Position numbers and translations under genes: made by a program. This document shows, one piece after another, positions 35,374-42,992 of a stretch of DNA of 44,476 nucleotides. This DNA is from Gammaproteobacteria bacterium (GTDB lineage: Bacteria; Pseudomonadota; Gammaproteobacteria; Pseudomonadales; Halieaceae). The DNA lies in assembly GCA_030428835.1 (NCBI GenBank), contig JAUIEP010000022.1, forward strand, positions 1 to 44,476, in the 5' to 3' direction. Position 1 is the stretch's first letter. Every line of letters starts with the position of its first letter. The notes under the pieces are model-generated. The model searched no databases. It had not been told where the DNA came from and saw only the letters and a list, made by a program, of their open reading frames with translations.

Positions 35374-35829
35374 GTGGACGTACTCATCCAACTCGCTATT
35401 TTCCTCGCGCTGCTCGCGGCGGGTTACGCCTTCGGGCGGCGCGCCGAGCGCAGGCACTACGACAGCATCCGCGCGCGCGAGGATGCGCTGCGCCACGTGC
35501 TGGTACTGGGAGAACGCCTCCCGCCCCCGGGTTTCGCGCACTGCGAGACTACCCTGGTCGCCGGCAGCGTGGTGATCTCGGTGGACTACTTCAAGACCGT
35601 GGTCGCCGGACTGCGCAACCTGGTAGGCGGGCGTATCAGTTCCTATGAGTCGTTGCTCGACCGGGCGCGGCGCGAGGCTGTCCTGCGCATGCAGGAGCGC
35701 GCGGAGGCGCTCGGTGCGCAGGCGGTGATCAACATGAAGTTCGAGACCAGCCGCGTCTCCGGGAATGCGGGGCAGTCCATCGGCTCCGTGGAGGTCCTGG
35801 CCTACGGCACCGCGCTGATCAGGACGTGA
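35374..35829 (+). CDS. Membrane-anchored YbjQ-family paralogue
   Basis: 151 residues, GTG start 9 nt after the preceding stop. Unlike the first copy it begins with a membrane segment (LIQLAIFLALLAAGYAFG) followed by a basic stretch (RRAERRHYDS), so the YbjQ domain should lie in the cytoplasm. The domain (about 50-151) keeps ETTLVAGSVVISVDYFKTVVAGLRNLVGG, SSYESLLDRARREAVLRMQERAEALGAQAVINMKF and VEVLAYGTALI. It overlaps the M48 protease start by 4 nt (GTGA), so translation is coupled. The two paralogues could form mixed rings at the membrane; this is inference. Confidence 0.87.
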   Translation: MDVLIQLAIFLALLAAGYAFGRRAERRHYDSIRAREDALRHVLVLGERLPPPGFAHCETTLVAGSVVISVDYFKTVVAGLRNLVGGRISSYESLLDRARREAVLRMQERAEALGAQAVINMKFETSRVSGNAGQSIGSVEVLAYGTALIRT

Positions 35830-36716
35830 CCCTGCTGCCCGACGGCAACCCGCGTATTCCCGAGGGAATCAATGCCAGCGAAGAGCACCCGCTGCGCGAG
35901 TTCGCGCAACTGGTGGTGGGTGTTGGCGTCCTGCTGGTCCTGCTCGTGGTATCGCTCAGCATCGCCGTGAAGCTGCTCGTTGGCTATGTCCCGTTTTCCT
36001 GGGAGGAGCGGATCGCGCCGACGCTGGCCAGCGCGTTCGTGAGCGAGGAGGAGTCCGTCGACAGCGATGCCCTGCGCGCGCTGCGCACGCTCGGGGAGCA
36101 ACTCGTTACGGCCAGCCTCGACGTGCCGGTTGCCGGTGGAGCCGCTGGCGATGTGGTGCCGGCAACCGCGTTCCGGTTCCACCTCATCGCCGCGGACATG
36201 CCCAATGCCTTCGCGACTCTCGGCGCCAACATCGCGGTGACGCGGGAACTGCTGGCGCAGGTGGAGAGCGAAAACGGGCTCGCCATGGTGGTGGCCCACG
36301 AGATCGCCCACGTGCAGTTGCGCCACCCGATCGCCTCGGCGAGCCAGGGTGTCGTCATCCAGTTGGCGCTGGGCATGTTGCTGGGCAGTTCCGGCGACAG
36401 CCTGTTGGGCGGCCTGTTGACTACCGGCGGCGCCGTCACGCTGCTGAGCTTTTCCCGGGACATGGAACGCGAGGCGGACGCGCGGGCACTGCAGATACTC
36501 GCGGCGCACTACGGCCACCTCGGCGGCGCCGATGAGTTTTTCCACTCCCTGGGGGACGGCCGCGACGAGCGCCGCTGGCTGGAGTTCGTGCAGACCCATC
36601 CCAATACCGACAAACGCGTCGCCTATATACGCGAAGCCATGGGCAAAGCGGTGCGGCAGGGCGAACTGACGCCGCTGCCCGAGGCCCTGCGGGTGCAGGA
36701 GCGCGGCGGTGAGTGA
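35826..36716 (+). CDS. M48-family membrane metalloprotease
   Basis: 296 residues, GTG start overlapping the upstream stop. One strong membrane segment (about 29-53) follows a short cytoplasmic tail. The rest is probably periplasmic. The zinc motif is HEIAH (H158-H162) in MVVAHEIAHVQLRHPI, and the third ligand lies in SRDMEREADARAL (E214). NTDKRVAYIREA near the C-terminus is also typical. The HEIAH helix is followed by a hydrophobic Gly-rich stretch. Related proteins (LoiP/BepA, HtpX) act in envelope quality control. Its coupling to two YbjQ-family genes suggests they form one functional unit. Confidence 0.92.
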   Translation: MTLLPDGNPRIPEGINASEEHPLREFAQLVVGVGVLLVLLVVSLSIAVKLLVGYVPFSWEERIAPTLASAFVSEEESVDSDALRALRTLGEQLVTASLDVPVAGGAAGDVVPATAFRFHLIAADMPNAFATLGANIAVTRELLAQVESENGLAMVVAHEIAHVQLRHPIASASQGVVIQLALGMLLGSSGDSLLGGLLTTGGAVTLLSFSRDMEREADARALQILAAHYGHLGGADEFFHSLGDGRDERRWLEFVQTHPNTDKRVAYIREAMGKAVRQGELTPLPEALRVQERGGE

Positions 36717-37803
36717 GTACGCCCGCGTCATCCTGCACGCCGGGCTGAGCAAGACCGGTTCCACGACGCTGCAGGACGTGTGTGCGCAGTTGCGGCCGCT
36801 GCTGGCGCAGCAGGGCATTCACTATCCGCAGTTCACCTTCGAGGGTGAGCCCTTTCCCAACCACTCCATCCCGATGACCGCGGCGCTGACCGGCTCCGCC
36901 ACCCGCTTCGGCCTGCGCCTGTCGGAGCGCTTCAATGGCCGCGAGGAAGACGTGGTTGCGTCCTGCCGTCGCCAGTTCGACGCGGCGCTGGCCGCGGGCG
37001 GCGCCGCAACCCTGCTGTTGTCGTCGGAGATCGTCGAGGGTTACGGCCCGCAGGTGGCCTCCGACCTGTTGCGGCGCCTGCGCGCCTGCGCCGACGAGGT
37101 GCGGGTTGTCGCCTACGTGCGCAGCCCGGTGAGCGCGCTGGCCAGCCTTTTGCAGGAGCGCGCCCGCGCGGGCTCCGCGATGATTCCCGAGGGTCTTGTC
37201 GGCCGCACGCGGGAAAAGTGCGAGCGCCTGCAGAAACACTTTGGCGACGCGCTGACCCTGTTGAATTACCACGAGGCGAGCGCAGCGCCGTCGGGGCTTG
37301 TCGGCGCCTGGTTCGATCTGTTGGGACTGGACGGCGAGGCGCTGGTCGCAACGGCGCACCCGCCGCGCAACACCCGCCTGTGCGCCGAGGCGTACCGCTT
37401 GCTGGTGGCCGTGAACACGCGTCACCCGCTGCAGGGCGGCGGACTCGCGCGCCGGGCGTACGACCTGGATTTCCTGCAGGCGCTACCTGGACAGCGCTTT
37501 GAGGTGCCGGACTTTCACGGTACGCACCTCGAACAGGGCTGTCGCGAGGAGGCGGCCTGGCTGGAGGCAACCTACGCCCTGCGCTTTCCCGCCATGAAAA
37601 GTGCGCCCGCTACGGGGCCGCTGTGGCAGGAGCAGACCCTGGCGGCCCTGCCCGCGGTGCTCGCGGCGGCGCCGCGCGCCGAATTGCGGCAGGCGCTGGC
37701 CGCTGCCCTGCGGGACGAGGCGGCGGCACTGCGGGCAGGGCGTCCGGCGGTCGCCGCGGCGCTCGAACGCATTGCCCGCGCTGCCGCTCAGTCTCCCGCG
37801 TAG
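36709..37803 (+). CDS. Sulfotransferase-like P-loop protein
   Basis: 364 residues, GTG start overlapping the M48 gene by 8 nt. The N-terminal strand-loop VILHAGLSKTGSTTLQDVC resembles the PAPS 5'-phosphosulfate loop. RVVAYVRSPVSALASLLQE fits the 3'-phosphate-binding motif. The middle (NHSIPMTAALTG, LLLSSEIVEGYG) follows the pattern of bacterial carbohydrate sulfotransferase-like proteins. The C-terminal part is an Ala/Arg-rich helical region without known motifs. The acceptor is unknown; a polysaccharide or lipid is possible. The 3' end overlaps the convergent acyl-CoA dehydrogenase gene by 16 nt. Confidence 0.72.
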   Translation: MSEYARVILHAGLSKTGSTTLQDVCAQLRPLLAQQGIHYPQFTFEGEPFPNHSIPMTAALTGSATRFGLRLSERFNGREEDVVASCRRQFDAALAAGGAATLLLSSEIVEGYGPQVASDLLRRLRACADEVRVVAYVRSPVSALASLLQERARAGSAMIPEGLVGRTREKCERLQKHFGDALTLLNYHEASAAPSGLVGAWFDLLGLDGEALVATAHPPRNTRLCAEAYRLLVAVNTRHPLQGGGLARRAYDLDFLQALPGQRFEVPDFHGTHLEQGCREEAAWLEATYALRFPAMKSAPATGPLWQEQTLAALPAVLAAAPRAELRQALAAALRDEAAALRAGRPAVAAALERIARAAAQSPA

Positions 37804-39011
37804 CGCTTGATCACCATCTTGCCCAGGGCCATCTGGTGCACCTGGTCCGGGCCGTCGGCCTGGCGGCACCAGCGCGCGTAGTTGAACGCCTCCGCCATCG
37901 GGTAGTCCTCGGTCAGGCCGCCCGCGCCGTGCATCTGCATGCAGCGGTCGATGACCGTCTGCGCCATTAACGGCACGCTGGTCTTGCTCGCGGCGATCAG
38001 GTCCATCGCTTCTTTCGCGCCTACCTCGTCCATGCGCCGGCAGGTCTTGTACACCAGCAGGCGCATCATCTCGATCTCCGAGAAGCAGCGCGCGATGTCC
38101 TCGCGCACGGACTGGTGCTGGCTCAGCGTGCGGCCGAACGTGCTGCGGTTCTCGACGCGTCGGCAGGCGAGTTCGAGCGAGCGCTGCGCGGCGCCGATCA
38201 GCCGCATGCAGTGGTGGATGCGGCCGGGGCCCAGGCGACCCTGTGCGATCTCGAAGCCGCGCCCCTCGCCCAGCAGCACGTTCTCCAGCGGCACGCGCAC
38301 GTCGTTGAACACGATCTCGGCGTGGCCGATGGGCGCGTCGTCGTACCCGAGCGTGGTCAGCGGGCGGACGATCTCCAGGCCCGGGGTGTCCTTCGGCACG
38401 AGCACCTGGGTCTGCTGCTTGTGCCGGCTCGGGTTGTCCGGGTCGGACTTGCCCATGACGATGAATATCCCGCAGCGCTCGTACAGCGCGCCGGTGATGA
38501 ACCACTTGCGGCCGTTGAGTACCCACTCGTCGCCCTCGCGGCGAATGGCCAGTTCGATGTTGGTGGCGTCGGAGGAGGCGACCTGGGGCTCGGTCATCGC
38601 GTAGGAGGAGCGGATGTCGCCGTTGAGCAGCGGCGTCAGCCACTGCGCCTGCTGCTTCTCGGTGCCGTATTTCATGAACACTTCCATGTTGCCCGTGTCC
38701 GGTGCATTGCAGTTAAACACCTCGGGCGACCACAGGACGCGGCCCATTGTTTCCGCCAGCGGCGCGTAGTCGAGGTTGGACAGCCCGTCGTGCTCCGCGA
38801 ACGCCTTGAGCGACGGCGGTATGAACAAGTTCCACAGCCCCGCCGCCTTCGCCTTCTGCTTCAGCTCGTCCATCAACGGCAGGTAGCTGTGCCGGGTGGG
38901 CGCCGCATGCAACTGGCGCGCGTACTCCCGCTCGTTGGGGTAGATGTGCTCGTCCATGAACGCATTGAGCAGGGCCTGGTAGCGCAGGGAGGTTTCGCTG
39001 AAGGGGTACAT
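37788..39011 (-). CDS. Acyl-CoA dehydrogenase, ACAD10/11-like
   Basis: 407 residues from ATG 39011, with GGAG 5 nt upstream; a GTG at 39029 would add six residues. It has an ACAD fold: N-terminal helices with FMDEHIYPNEREYARQL, a middle FAD/substrate domain with SSYAMTEPQVASSDATNIEL and VLNGRKWFITGAL, and a C-terminal domain with RVENRSTFGRTLSQHQSV and MQMHGAGGLTEDYPMAEAFNYAR. The YPNERE start and ADGPDQVHQMALGKM end match the ACAD10/11 branch. In eukaryotes this branch is fused to an aminoglycoside-phosphotransferase-fold kinase and processes 4-hydroxyacyl-CoA. Here that kinase is a separate gene at the head of the cluster. Confidence 0.93.
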   Translation of the reverse strand: MYPFSETSLRYQALLNAFMDEHIYPNEREYARQLHAAPTRHSYLPLMDELKQKAKAAGLWNLFIPPSLKAFAEHDGLSNLDYAPLAETMGRVLWSPEVFNCNAPDTGNMEVFMKYGTEKQQAQWLTPLLNGDIRSSYAMTEPQVASSDATNIELAIRREGDEWVLNGRKWFITGALYERCGIFIVMGKSDPDNPSRHKQQTQVLVPKDTPGLEIVRPLTTLGYDDAPIGHAEIVFNDVRVPLENVLLGEGRGFEIAQGRLGPGRIHHCMRLIGAAQRSLELACRRVENRSTFGRTLSQHQSVREDIARCFSEIEMMRLLVYKTCRRMDEVGAKEAMDLIAASKTSVPLMAQTVIDRCMQMHGAGGLTEDYPMAEAFNYARWCRQADGPDQVHQMALGKMVIKRYAGD

Positions 39012-39048
39012 GGGGGCTCCGTTGGTCACAATCGTGGTTGCCTTAACG

Positions 39049-39120
39049 CGTCGTCCCCGCGCCGGCGGGGACCCAGTGACTTTGATAGGACGCTGGATCC
39101 CCGCCGGCGCGGGGACGACG
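39049..39120. repeat. REP-like inverted repeat pair between thiolase and acyl-CoA dehydrogenase genes
   Basis: Arms 39049-39076 and 39093-39120 are reverse complements at 27 of 28 positions, separated by 16 nt. Each arm alone can fold as CCCCGC-GCCG-GCGGGG. The CGTCGTCCCCGCGCCGGCGG-type arm resembles the extragenic palindromes widespread in Proteobacteria. There is no T-tract. It fills most of the 153-nt gap between two co-directional genes, where it could stabilise upstream mRNA or attenuate the dehydrogenase. Confidence 0.85.
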
Positions 39121-39164
39121 GGTTGGGTGCATGGGGTCGCGTATGGGGCACGAACCCGGCGGGC

Positions 39165-40400
39165 TTATATCCGCTCGATAATAACCGCCGGCGCCATACC
39201 GCCCGCCGCGCACATCGTGATCAGGCCCAGGGTCTGGTCGCGGCGTTCGAGTTCGTCGAGCACGGTGCCGATCAGCAGTGAGCCGGTCGCGCCGATCGGG
39301 TGGCCCAGGGCCATGGCGCCGCCGTTCACGTTGATCTTGTCGCGGTCGATGCCCATGTCGCGGATGAACTTCTCGGTTACCACCGCGAACGCCTCGTTCA
39401 CCTCGAACAGGTCGATGTCGTCCTTGGTGAGGCCGGCTTTCTCCAGTACTTTCTGCGCCGCGGGTACCGGCGCGTTCAGCATCAGCGTCGGGCAGTCACC
39501 CATGTTGCACATCGCCCGGATGCGCGCGCGCGGCTTCATGCCGTGCGCCTTCGCGTAGTCGGGCGAGGCGAGCAGGACGGCGCCGGCGCCGTCGACCACA
39601 CCGGAGGAGTTGCCCGCGTGGTGCACGTGTACGATGTCGACCCCGGGATATTTCCTGAGCACCATTGAGCGATAGGTGGTGCCCGCCTCGTCGAGCGGGT
39701 AGTCCGCGATCGCCTCGAAGGAGGGCTTCAACTCGGCCAGCGCCTCCGCCGTGGTCTGCGGGCGGGGGAATTCCTCCTTGTCCAGCGCCAGTTCACCGTT
39801 GATGTCGTACACCGGCACCAGGCTCCTGTCGAAGTAGCCGTTGGCGATCGCGTTCGCGGCGCGCTGCTGTGACACCAGCGCCAGCGCGTCCAGCGCCTCG
39901 CGCTCGATGCCCTCGATAGTCGCGATCGCGTCCGCACAGACACCCTGGTGGGGCTGCGGGTGCATGTCGCGCAACTTCAGGTTGCCGTTGTCCATGAACG
40001 GTGTCGGCGAGGCGCCTTCCTCGCCGTAGGTGGACATCATCTCGGCGCCGCCGCCGATCACGAGGTCCTCGGAGCCGGACATGATGCTCATGGCCGCGAG
40101 GTTGACGGAGGTGATACCCGAGCCGCAGAACCGGTCCAGCGTCATGCCGGAGGAGCGGATGTCGTAGCCGGCCTCCAGTGCCGCCATGCGCGCGAGGTCG
40201 CCGGACTGGCGGCCGCGCTGGGAGCTGGTGCCGAAAATAACATCGCCCACCTCGGCGGTGTTCAGGTCGTTGCGCTCGGCGATCGCGGCGAGCACGGTGG
40301 CCCCCAGGTGTTGGGGGTGCTGGTCGGCGAGGGAACCCTTGCCTTTCTTGCCGATGCCCCGGGGCGTGCGGCAGTGGTCGATAATCCAGGCTTCTGACAT
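39165..40400 (-). CDS. Acetyl-CoA C-acyltransferase (thiolase, FadA-like)
   Basis: 411 residues, a complete thiolase. The nucleophile is C92 in TLDRFCGSGITSVN, the catalytic His is H367 in MALGHPIGATGS, and the second Cys is C397 in TMCAAGGMAPAV. NEAFAVVTEKFIRD supplies the conserved NEAF motif. It cleaves 3-ketoacyl-CoA with CoA in the last step of beta-oxidation. It starts 10 nt after the enoyl-CoA hydratase stop and belongs to the kinase-hydratase-thiolase-dehydrogenase cluster. A biosynthetic (acetoacetyl-CoA forming) role is possible but less likely in this context. Confidence 0.95.
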   Translation of the reverse strand: MSEAWIIDHCRTPRGIGKKGKGSLADQHPQHLGATVLAAIAERNDLNTAEVGDVIFGTSSQRGRQSGDLARMAALEAGYDIRSSGMTLDRFCGSGITSVNLAAMSIMSGSEDLVIGGGAEMMSTYGEEGASPTPFMDNGNLKLRDMHPQPHQGVCADAIATIEGIEREALDALALVSQQRAANAIANGYFDRSLVPVYDINGELALDKEEFPRPQTTAEALAELKPSFEAIADYPLDEAGTTYRSMVLRKYPGVDIVHVHHAGNSSGVVDGAGAVLLASPDYAKAHGMKPRARIRAMCNMGDCPTLMLNAPVPAAQKVLEKAGLTKDDIDLFEVNEAFAVVTEKFIRDMGIDRDKINVNGGAMALGHPIGATGSLLIGTVLDELERRDQTLGLITMCAAGGMAPAVIIERI

Positions 40401-40410
40401 GTCGTTCTCC

Positions 40411-41175
40411 TTACTTGCCTTTCCAGTTCGGTGCGCGTTTCTCGGCGAAGGCGGTGGCGCCCTCGATGGCGTCCTCGCTGCCGAATACCGGCATCACGAG
40501 CGCACCCTGCTTCTTCCACATCTCGTCCGCGCTCCAGTCGACGGACTCCAGGATGACCTGCTTGCTCACCGCGACGGCCAGCGGGCCGTTGGCGACGATT
40601 TTCCCGGCCAATTCCTTGGCCGCTTCCAGCGCGGTGCCGGCGGGCACGACCCGGTTGACCAGGCCGAGTTCAGCGGCGCGCGCCGCGTCGATGAAGTCGC
40701 CGGTGAGGGCGAGTTCCATGGCGATGCGCGGCGGGATCTGGCGCGGCAGCTTCATCAGGCCGCCGGCCGCCGCGGCGAGGCCGCGCTTGGTCTCGGGGAT
40801 GCCGAACTTGGCGTTGTCGGCGGTGACGATCAGGTCACAGGAGATGGCCAGTTCCAAGCCGCCCGCCAGCGCGTAACCTTCCACCGCCGCGATCAGCGGC
40901 TTGCGCGGTCCGCGCTCGGTCAGGCCGGCGAAGCCGCGGCCCTCGATCTGCGGTACCTCACCGGATACGAAGGCCTTCAGGTCCATGCCGGCGCAGAAGG
41001 TGCCGCCCGCGCCGGTCAGGATCGCGACCTGGATGTCGTCGCTCTCGTCGAGCTGGTCCATGGCGGCGGCCACACCCTCGGCCAGTGCCCGGTTCGCGGC
41101 GTTCTTCGCCTCCGGGCGGTTCAGGGTGACGGTCATGATGCCGTCGGCTACGTCTACCAGTACTTCGTCGCTCAT
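40411..41175 (-). CDS. Enoyl-CoA hydratase (crotonase family)
   Basis: 254 residues from ATG 41175 (MSDEVLVDVADG), with a GAGGA ribosome site; a longer open frame upstream runs into the kinase gene and is rejected. The oxyanion-hole segments are TGAGGTFCAGMDLKAF (54-69) and EGYALAGGLELAISCDL. Both catalytic acids of the rat enzyme (E144, E164) have counterparts, E108 in GGLEL and E128 in FGIPETKRG. It should therefore be a true hydratase of 2-enoyl-CoA, not merely a crotonase-fold isomerase. It sits between the kinase (53 nt) and thiolase genes. Confidence 0.92.
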   Translation of the reverse strand: MSDEVLVDVADGIMTVTLNRPEAKNAANRALAEGVAAAMDQLDESDDIQVAILTGAGGTFCAGMDLKAFVSGEVPQIEGRGFAGLTERGPRKPLIAAVEGYALAGGLELAISCDLIVTADNAKFGIPETKRGLAAAAGGLMKLPRQIPPRIAMELALTGDFIDAARAAELGLVNRVVPAGTALEAAKELAGKIVANGPLAVAVSKQVILESVDWSADEMWKKQGALVMPVFGSEDAIEGATAFAEKRAPNWKGK

Positions 41176-41228
41176 GCTTGGGTCCTCGTGGGGTGAACGG
41201 TTGGGGGCGCGCGGCGCCCGGCTGTGGT

Positions 41229-42248
41229 TTAGTCGGTGAGTGCGGCGCCGAGGCCGGACAGGCCCTTCACGGCGTCGGTGTTCGAGTGCGCGTCGGCGCT
41301 GGATGCGGTGCCGATCTGCGCGCGTTTCACGATCCCCTGCATGATCGCCGCCAGGCGGAACAGGGAGAACACGATGTAGAAATTCCAGTTGTCGATAGAG
41401 TCGCGCCCGGTGCGCTCGCAATACTTCGCGATGTACTCTTCATCGCTGGGTATGCCGAGTGCGGCGCGGTCCACGCCCATCAGGCCCTTGATGCGGCCGT
41501 CGCCCGGCAGCATCCACGCCATGCACTGGTTGGCGAGATCCGCGAGCGGGTGACCGAGGGTGGACAGCTCCCAGTCGAGCAGGGCGATGACTTCCGGCTC
41601 GTTGTTGTCAAACATCATGTTGTCGAGGCGGTAGTCCCCGTGCACCAGGCTCACGGTGCCGTCGTCCTCGGGCATTCTCGCCTCCAGCCACGACATCAGG
41701 TGCTCCATGTCCTCGATGCGCTCGGTTTCCGAGGCGCGGTACTGCTTGCTCCAGCGGCTGAGCTGGCGCTCGAAGTAATTACCCGGCTTGCCGAAGTCCG
41801 CCAGGCCGACCTCGTTCACGTTGACGTTGTGCAGGGCCGCCATGGTCTTGTTCATGGCGTCGTAGATGCCGGCGCGCTCGGCGTTGTCGCGCGCCTCTGG
41901 TAGCTGCGGGTCCCACAGTATGCGGCCCTCCTTGTACTCCATGATGTAGAACATGGAGCCGATCACGGCGTCGTCCTCGCACAGCAGGTAGGTCTTCGGC
42001 ACCGGCACGTCGGTGTCCGCCAGCGCAGTGATCACGCGGTATTCCCGGTCCACGGCGTGGGCGGACTTGAGCAGTTCGCCCGGCGGTTTGCGGCGCAGCA
42101 CGTAGTCGGTGCCGCCCGCGCTCAGTTTGAAGGTCGGATTGGACTGCCCGCCCGGGAATTTCTCCGCCGACAGGGGGCCCTCGAAACCCGGTACGTGTCG
42201 TTCCAGGTAGCGGCCAAGCGCGTCGGTGTCGAGGGTCTGTGTATTCAT
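41229..42248 (-). CDS. Aminoglycoside-phosphotransferase-fold kinase, ACAD10/11-kinase type
   Basis: 339 residues, ATG at 42248. It begins with a GFEGPLSAEKFPGGQSNPTF nucleotide-binding lobe and VLRRKPPGELLKSAHAVDREY. The catalytic loop is LVHGDYRLDNMMFD (H203, D205, N210), and the metal Asp is in ALLDWELSTLGHPLADLANQ (D225). This exact pattern is that of the kinase domain of ACAD10/11 and the Pseudomonas levulinate enzyme LvaA, which phosphorylate 4-hydroxyacyl-CoA so that a partner ACAD can eliminate phosphate. Classic antibiotic resistance is unlikely. It heads a minus-strand cluster ending with an ACAD11-like dehydrogenase. The 215-nt gap upstream, shared with the divergent sprT gene, shows no clear promoter. 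Confidence 0.9.
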   Translation of the reverse strand: MNTQTLDTDALGRYLERHVPGFEGPLSAEKFPGGQSNPTFKLSAGGTDYVLRRKPPGELLKSAHAVDREYRVITALADTDVPVPKTYLLCEDDAVIGSMFYIMEYKEGRILWDPQLPEARDNAERAGIYDAMNKTMAALHNVNVNEVGLADFGKPGNYFERQLSRWSKQYRASETERIEDMEHLMSWLEARMPEDDGTVSLVHGDYRLDNMMFDNNEPEVIALLDWELSTLGHPLADLANQCMAWMLPGDGRIKGLMGVDRAALGIPSDEEYIAKYCERTGRDSIDNWNFYIVFSLFRLAAIMQGIVKRAQIGTASSADAHSNTDAVKGLSGLGAALTD

Positions 42249-42463
42249 AATCTCTGTGTAATTGGTGGTCGGCAGGTGCTGGAATCCCGCCGTCGGAAAG
42301 TCTGTGCCGCCGGCCCTACACGGACAATGACAGGGGGCAACAAATAAATGTGCTGGAACTGACAGCCGGCGCCGGCCCGGTTATGCTCTGGTGTCTGGGC
42401 CAGCCTGAGTCTAGCAGCTGGCCGAGGGTACGCCATCGGGGGCGAGCGGGGATCAGGGGAGCC

Positions 42464-42988
42464 ATGGCGATTGCGCCGATCGACAGCGAGCAACGGCAGC
42501 ACGTGCGGGCCGAGACGGAGCGCTATGTCCGCATAGCCGGTGAATACTACGAGCGGGAGTTTCCCCGCATCGCCGTGCTGTTTGACCTCAAGGGCCACAC
42601 GGCCGGCATGTTTCGCTACGACGGCAAGCGCAGCGTGATCCGCTACAACCCCTGGATATTCTCCAAGTACTTCCGGGAAAACCTGCGTGATACCGTGCCC
42701 CACGAGGTGGCGCACTATATCGTGCACGAACTCCACCCGTACCGGCGGGTCAAACCCCACGGCCGGCAGTGGCAGAAGGTCATGGACCTGTTCGGCGCGG
42801 ACCCGGGCGTAACCTTTGATCTCGACCTCTCCGACGTCCCGCAGCGGCGCCAGCGCACCCACCCCTATTACTGCGACTGCCAGTTCCACGAGGTCTCGAC
42901 CACGCGGCACAACCGGGTGCAGCGGGGCAAGGGTCGCTACCTGTGCCTCACCTGCAACGCCGAACTCAAGTACGCCGGCATCGCCTGA
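42464..42988 (+). CDS. sprT: SprT-family zinc metalloprotein
   Basis: 174 residues from ATG 42464, preceded by an AGGGGAG Shine-Dalgarno; an upstream in-frame ATG (42350) is in unconserved sequence. E. coli SprT is of similar size. The metalloprotease motif is PHEVAHYIVHE (H80, E81, H84), with KPHGRQW supplying a third ligand (H99). A C-terminal zinc ribbon uses C137, C139, C161 and C164 (YYCDCQF and CLTCN). SprT/Spartan homologues in eukaryotes cleave DNA-protein crosslinks; the bacterial role is not established. It stands alone, divergent from the kinase cluster and convergent with the DUF748 gene. Confidence 0.85.
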   Translation: MAIAPIDSEQRQHVRAETERYVRIAGEYYEREFPRIAVLFDLKGHTAGMFRYDGKRSVIRYNPWIFSKYFRENLRDTVPHEVAHYIVHELHPYRRVKPHGRQWQKVMDLFGADPGVTFDLDLSDVPQRRQRTHPYYCDCQFHEVSTTRHNRVQRGKGRYLCLTCNAELKYAGIA

Positions 42989-42992
42989 GCAC

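Noticed and set aside
39049-39120. REP-like pair as a terminator or attC site.
   Set aside because: There is no T-tract, integrase or integron cassette structure nearby; it fits extragenic palindromic repeats better.
41229-42248. Aminoglycoside resistance enzyme.
   Set aside because: Although the fold is the same, motif spacing and LDWELSTLGHPLADLA match the ACAD10/11-type kinase, and the neighbours are all beta-oxidation genes.
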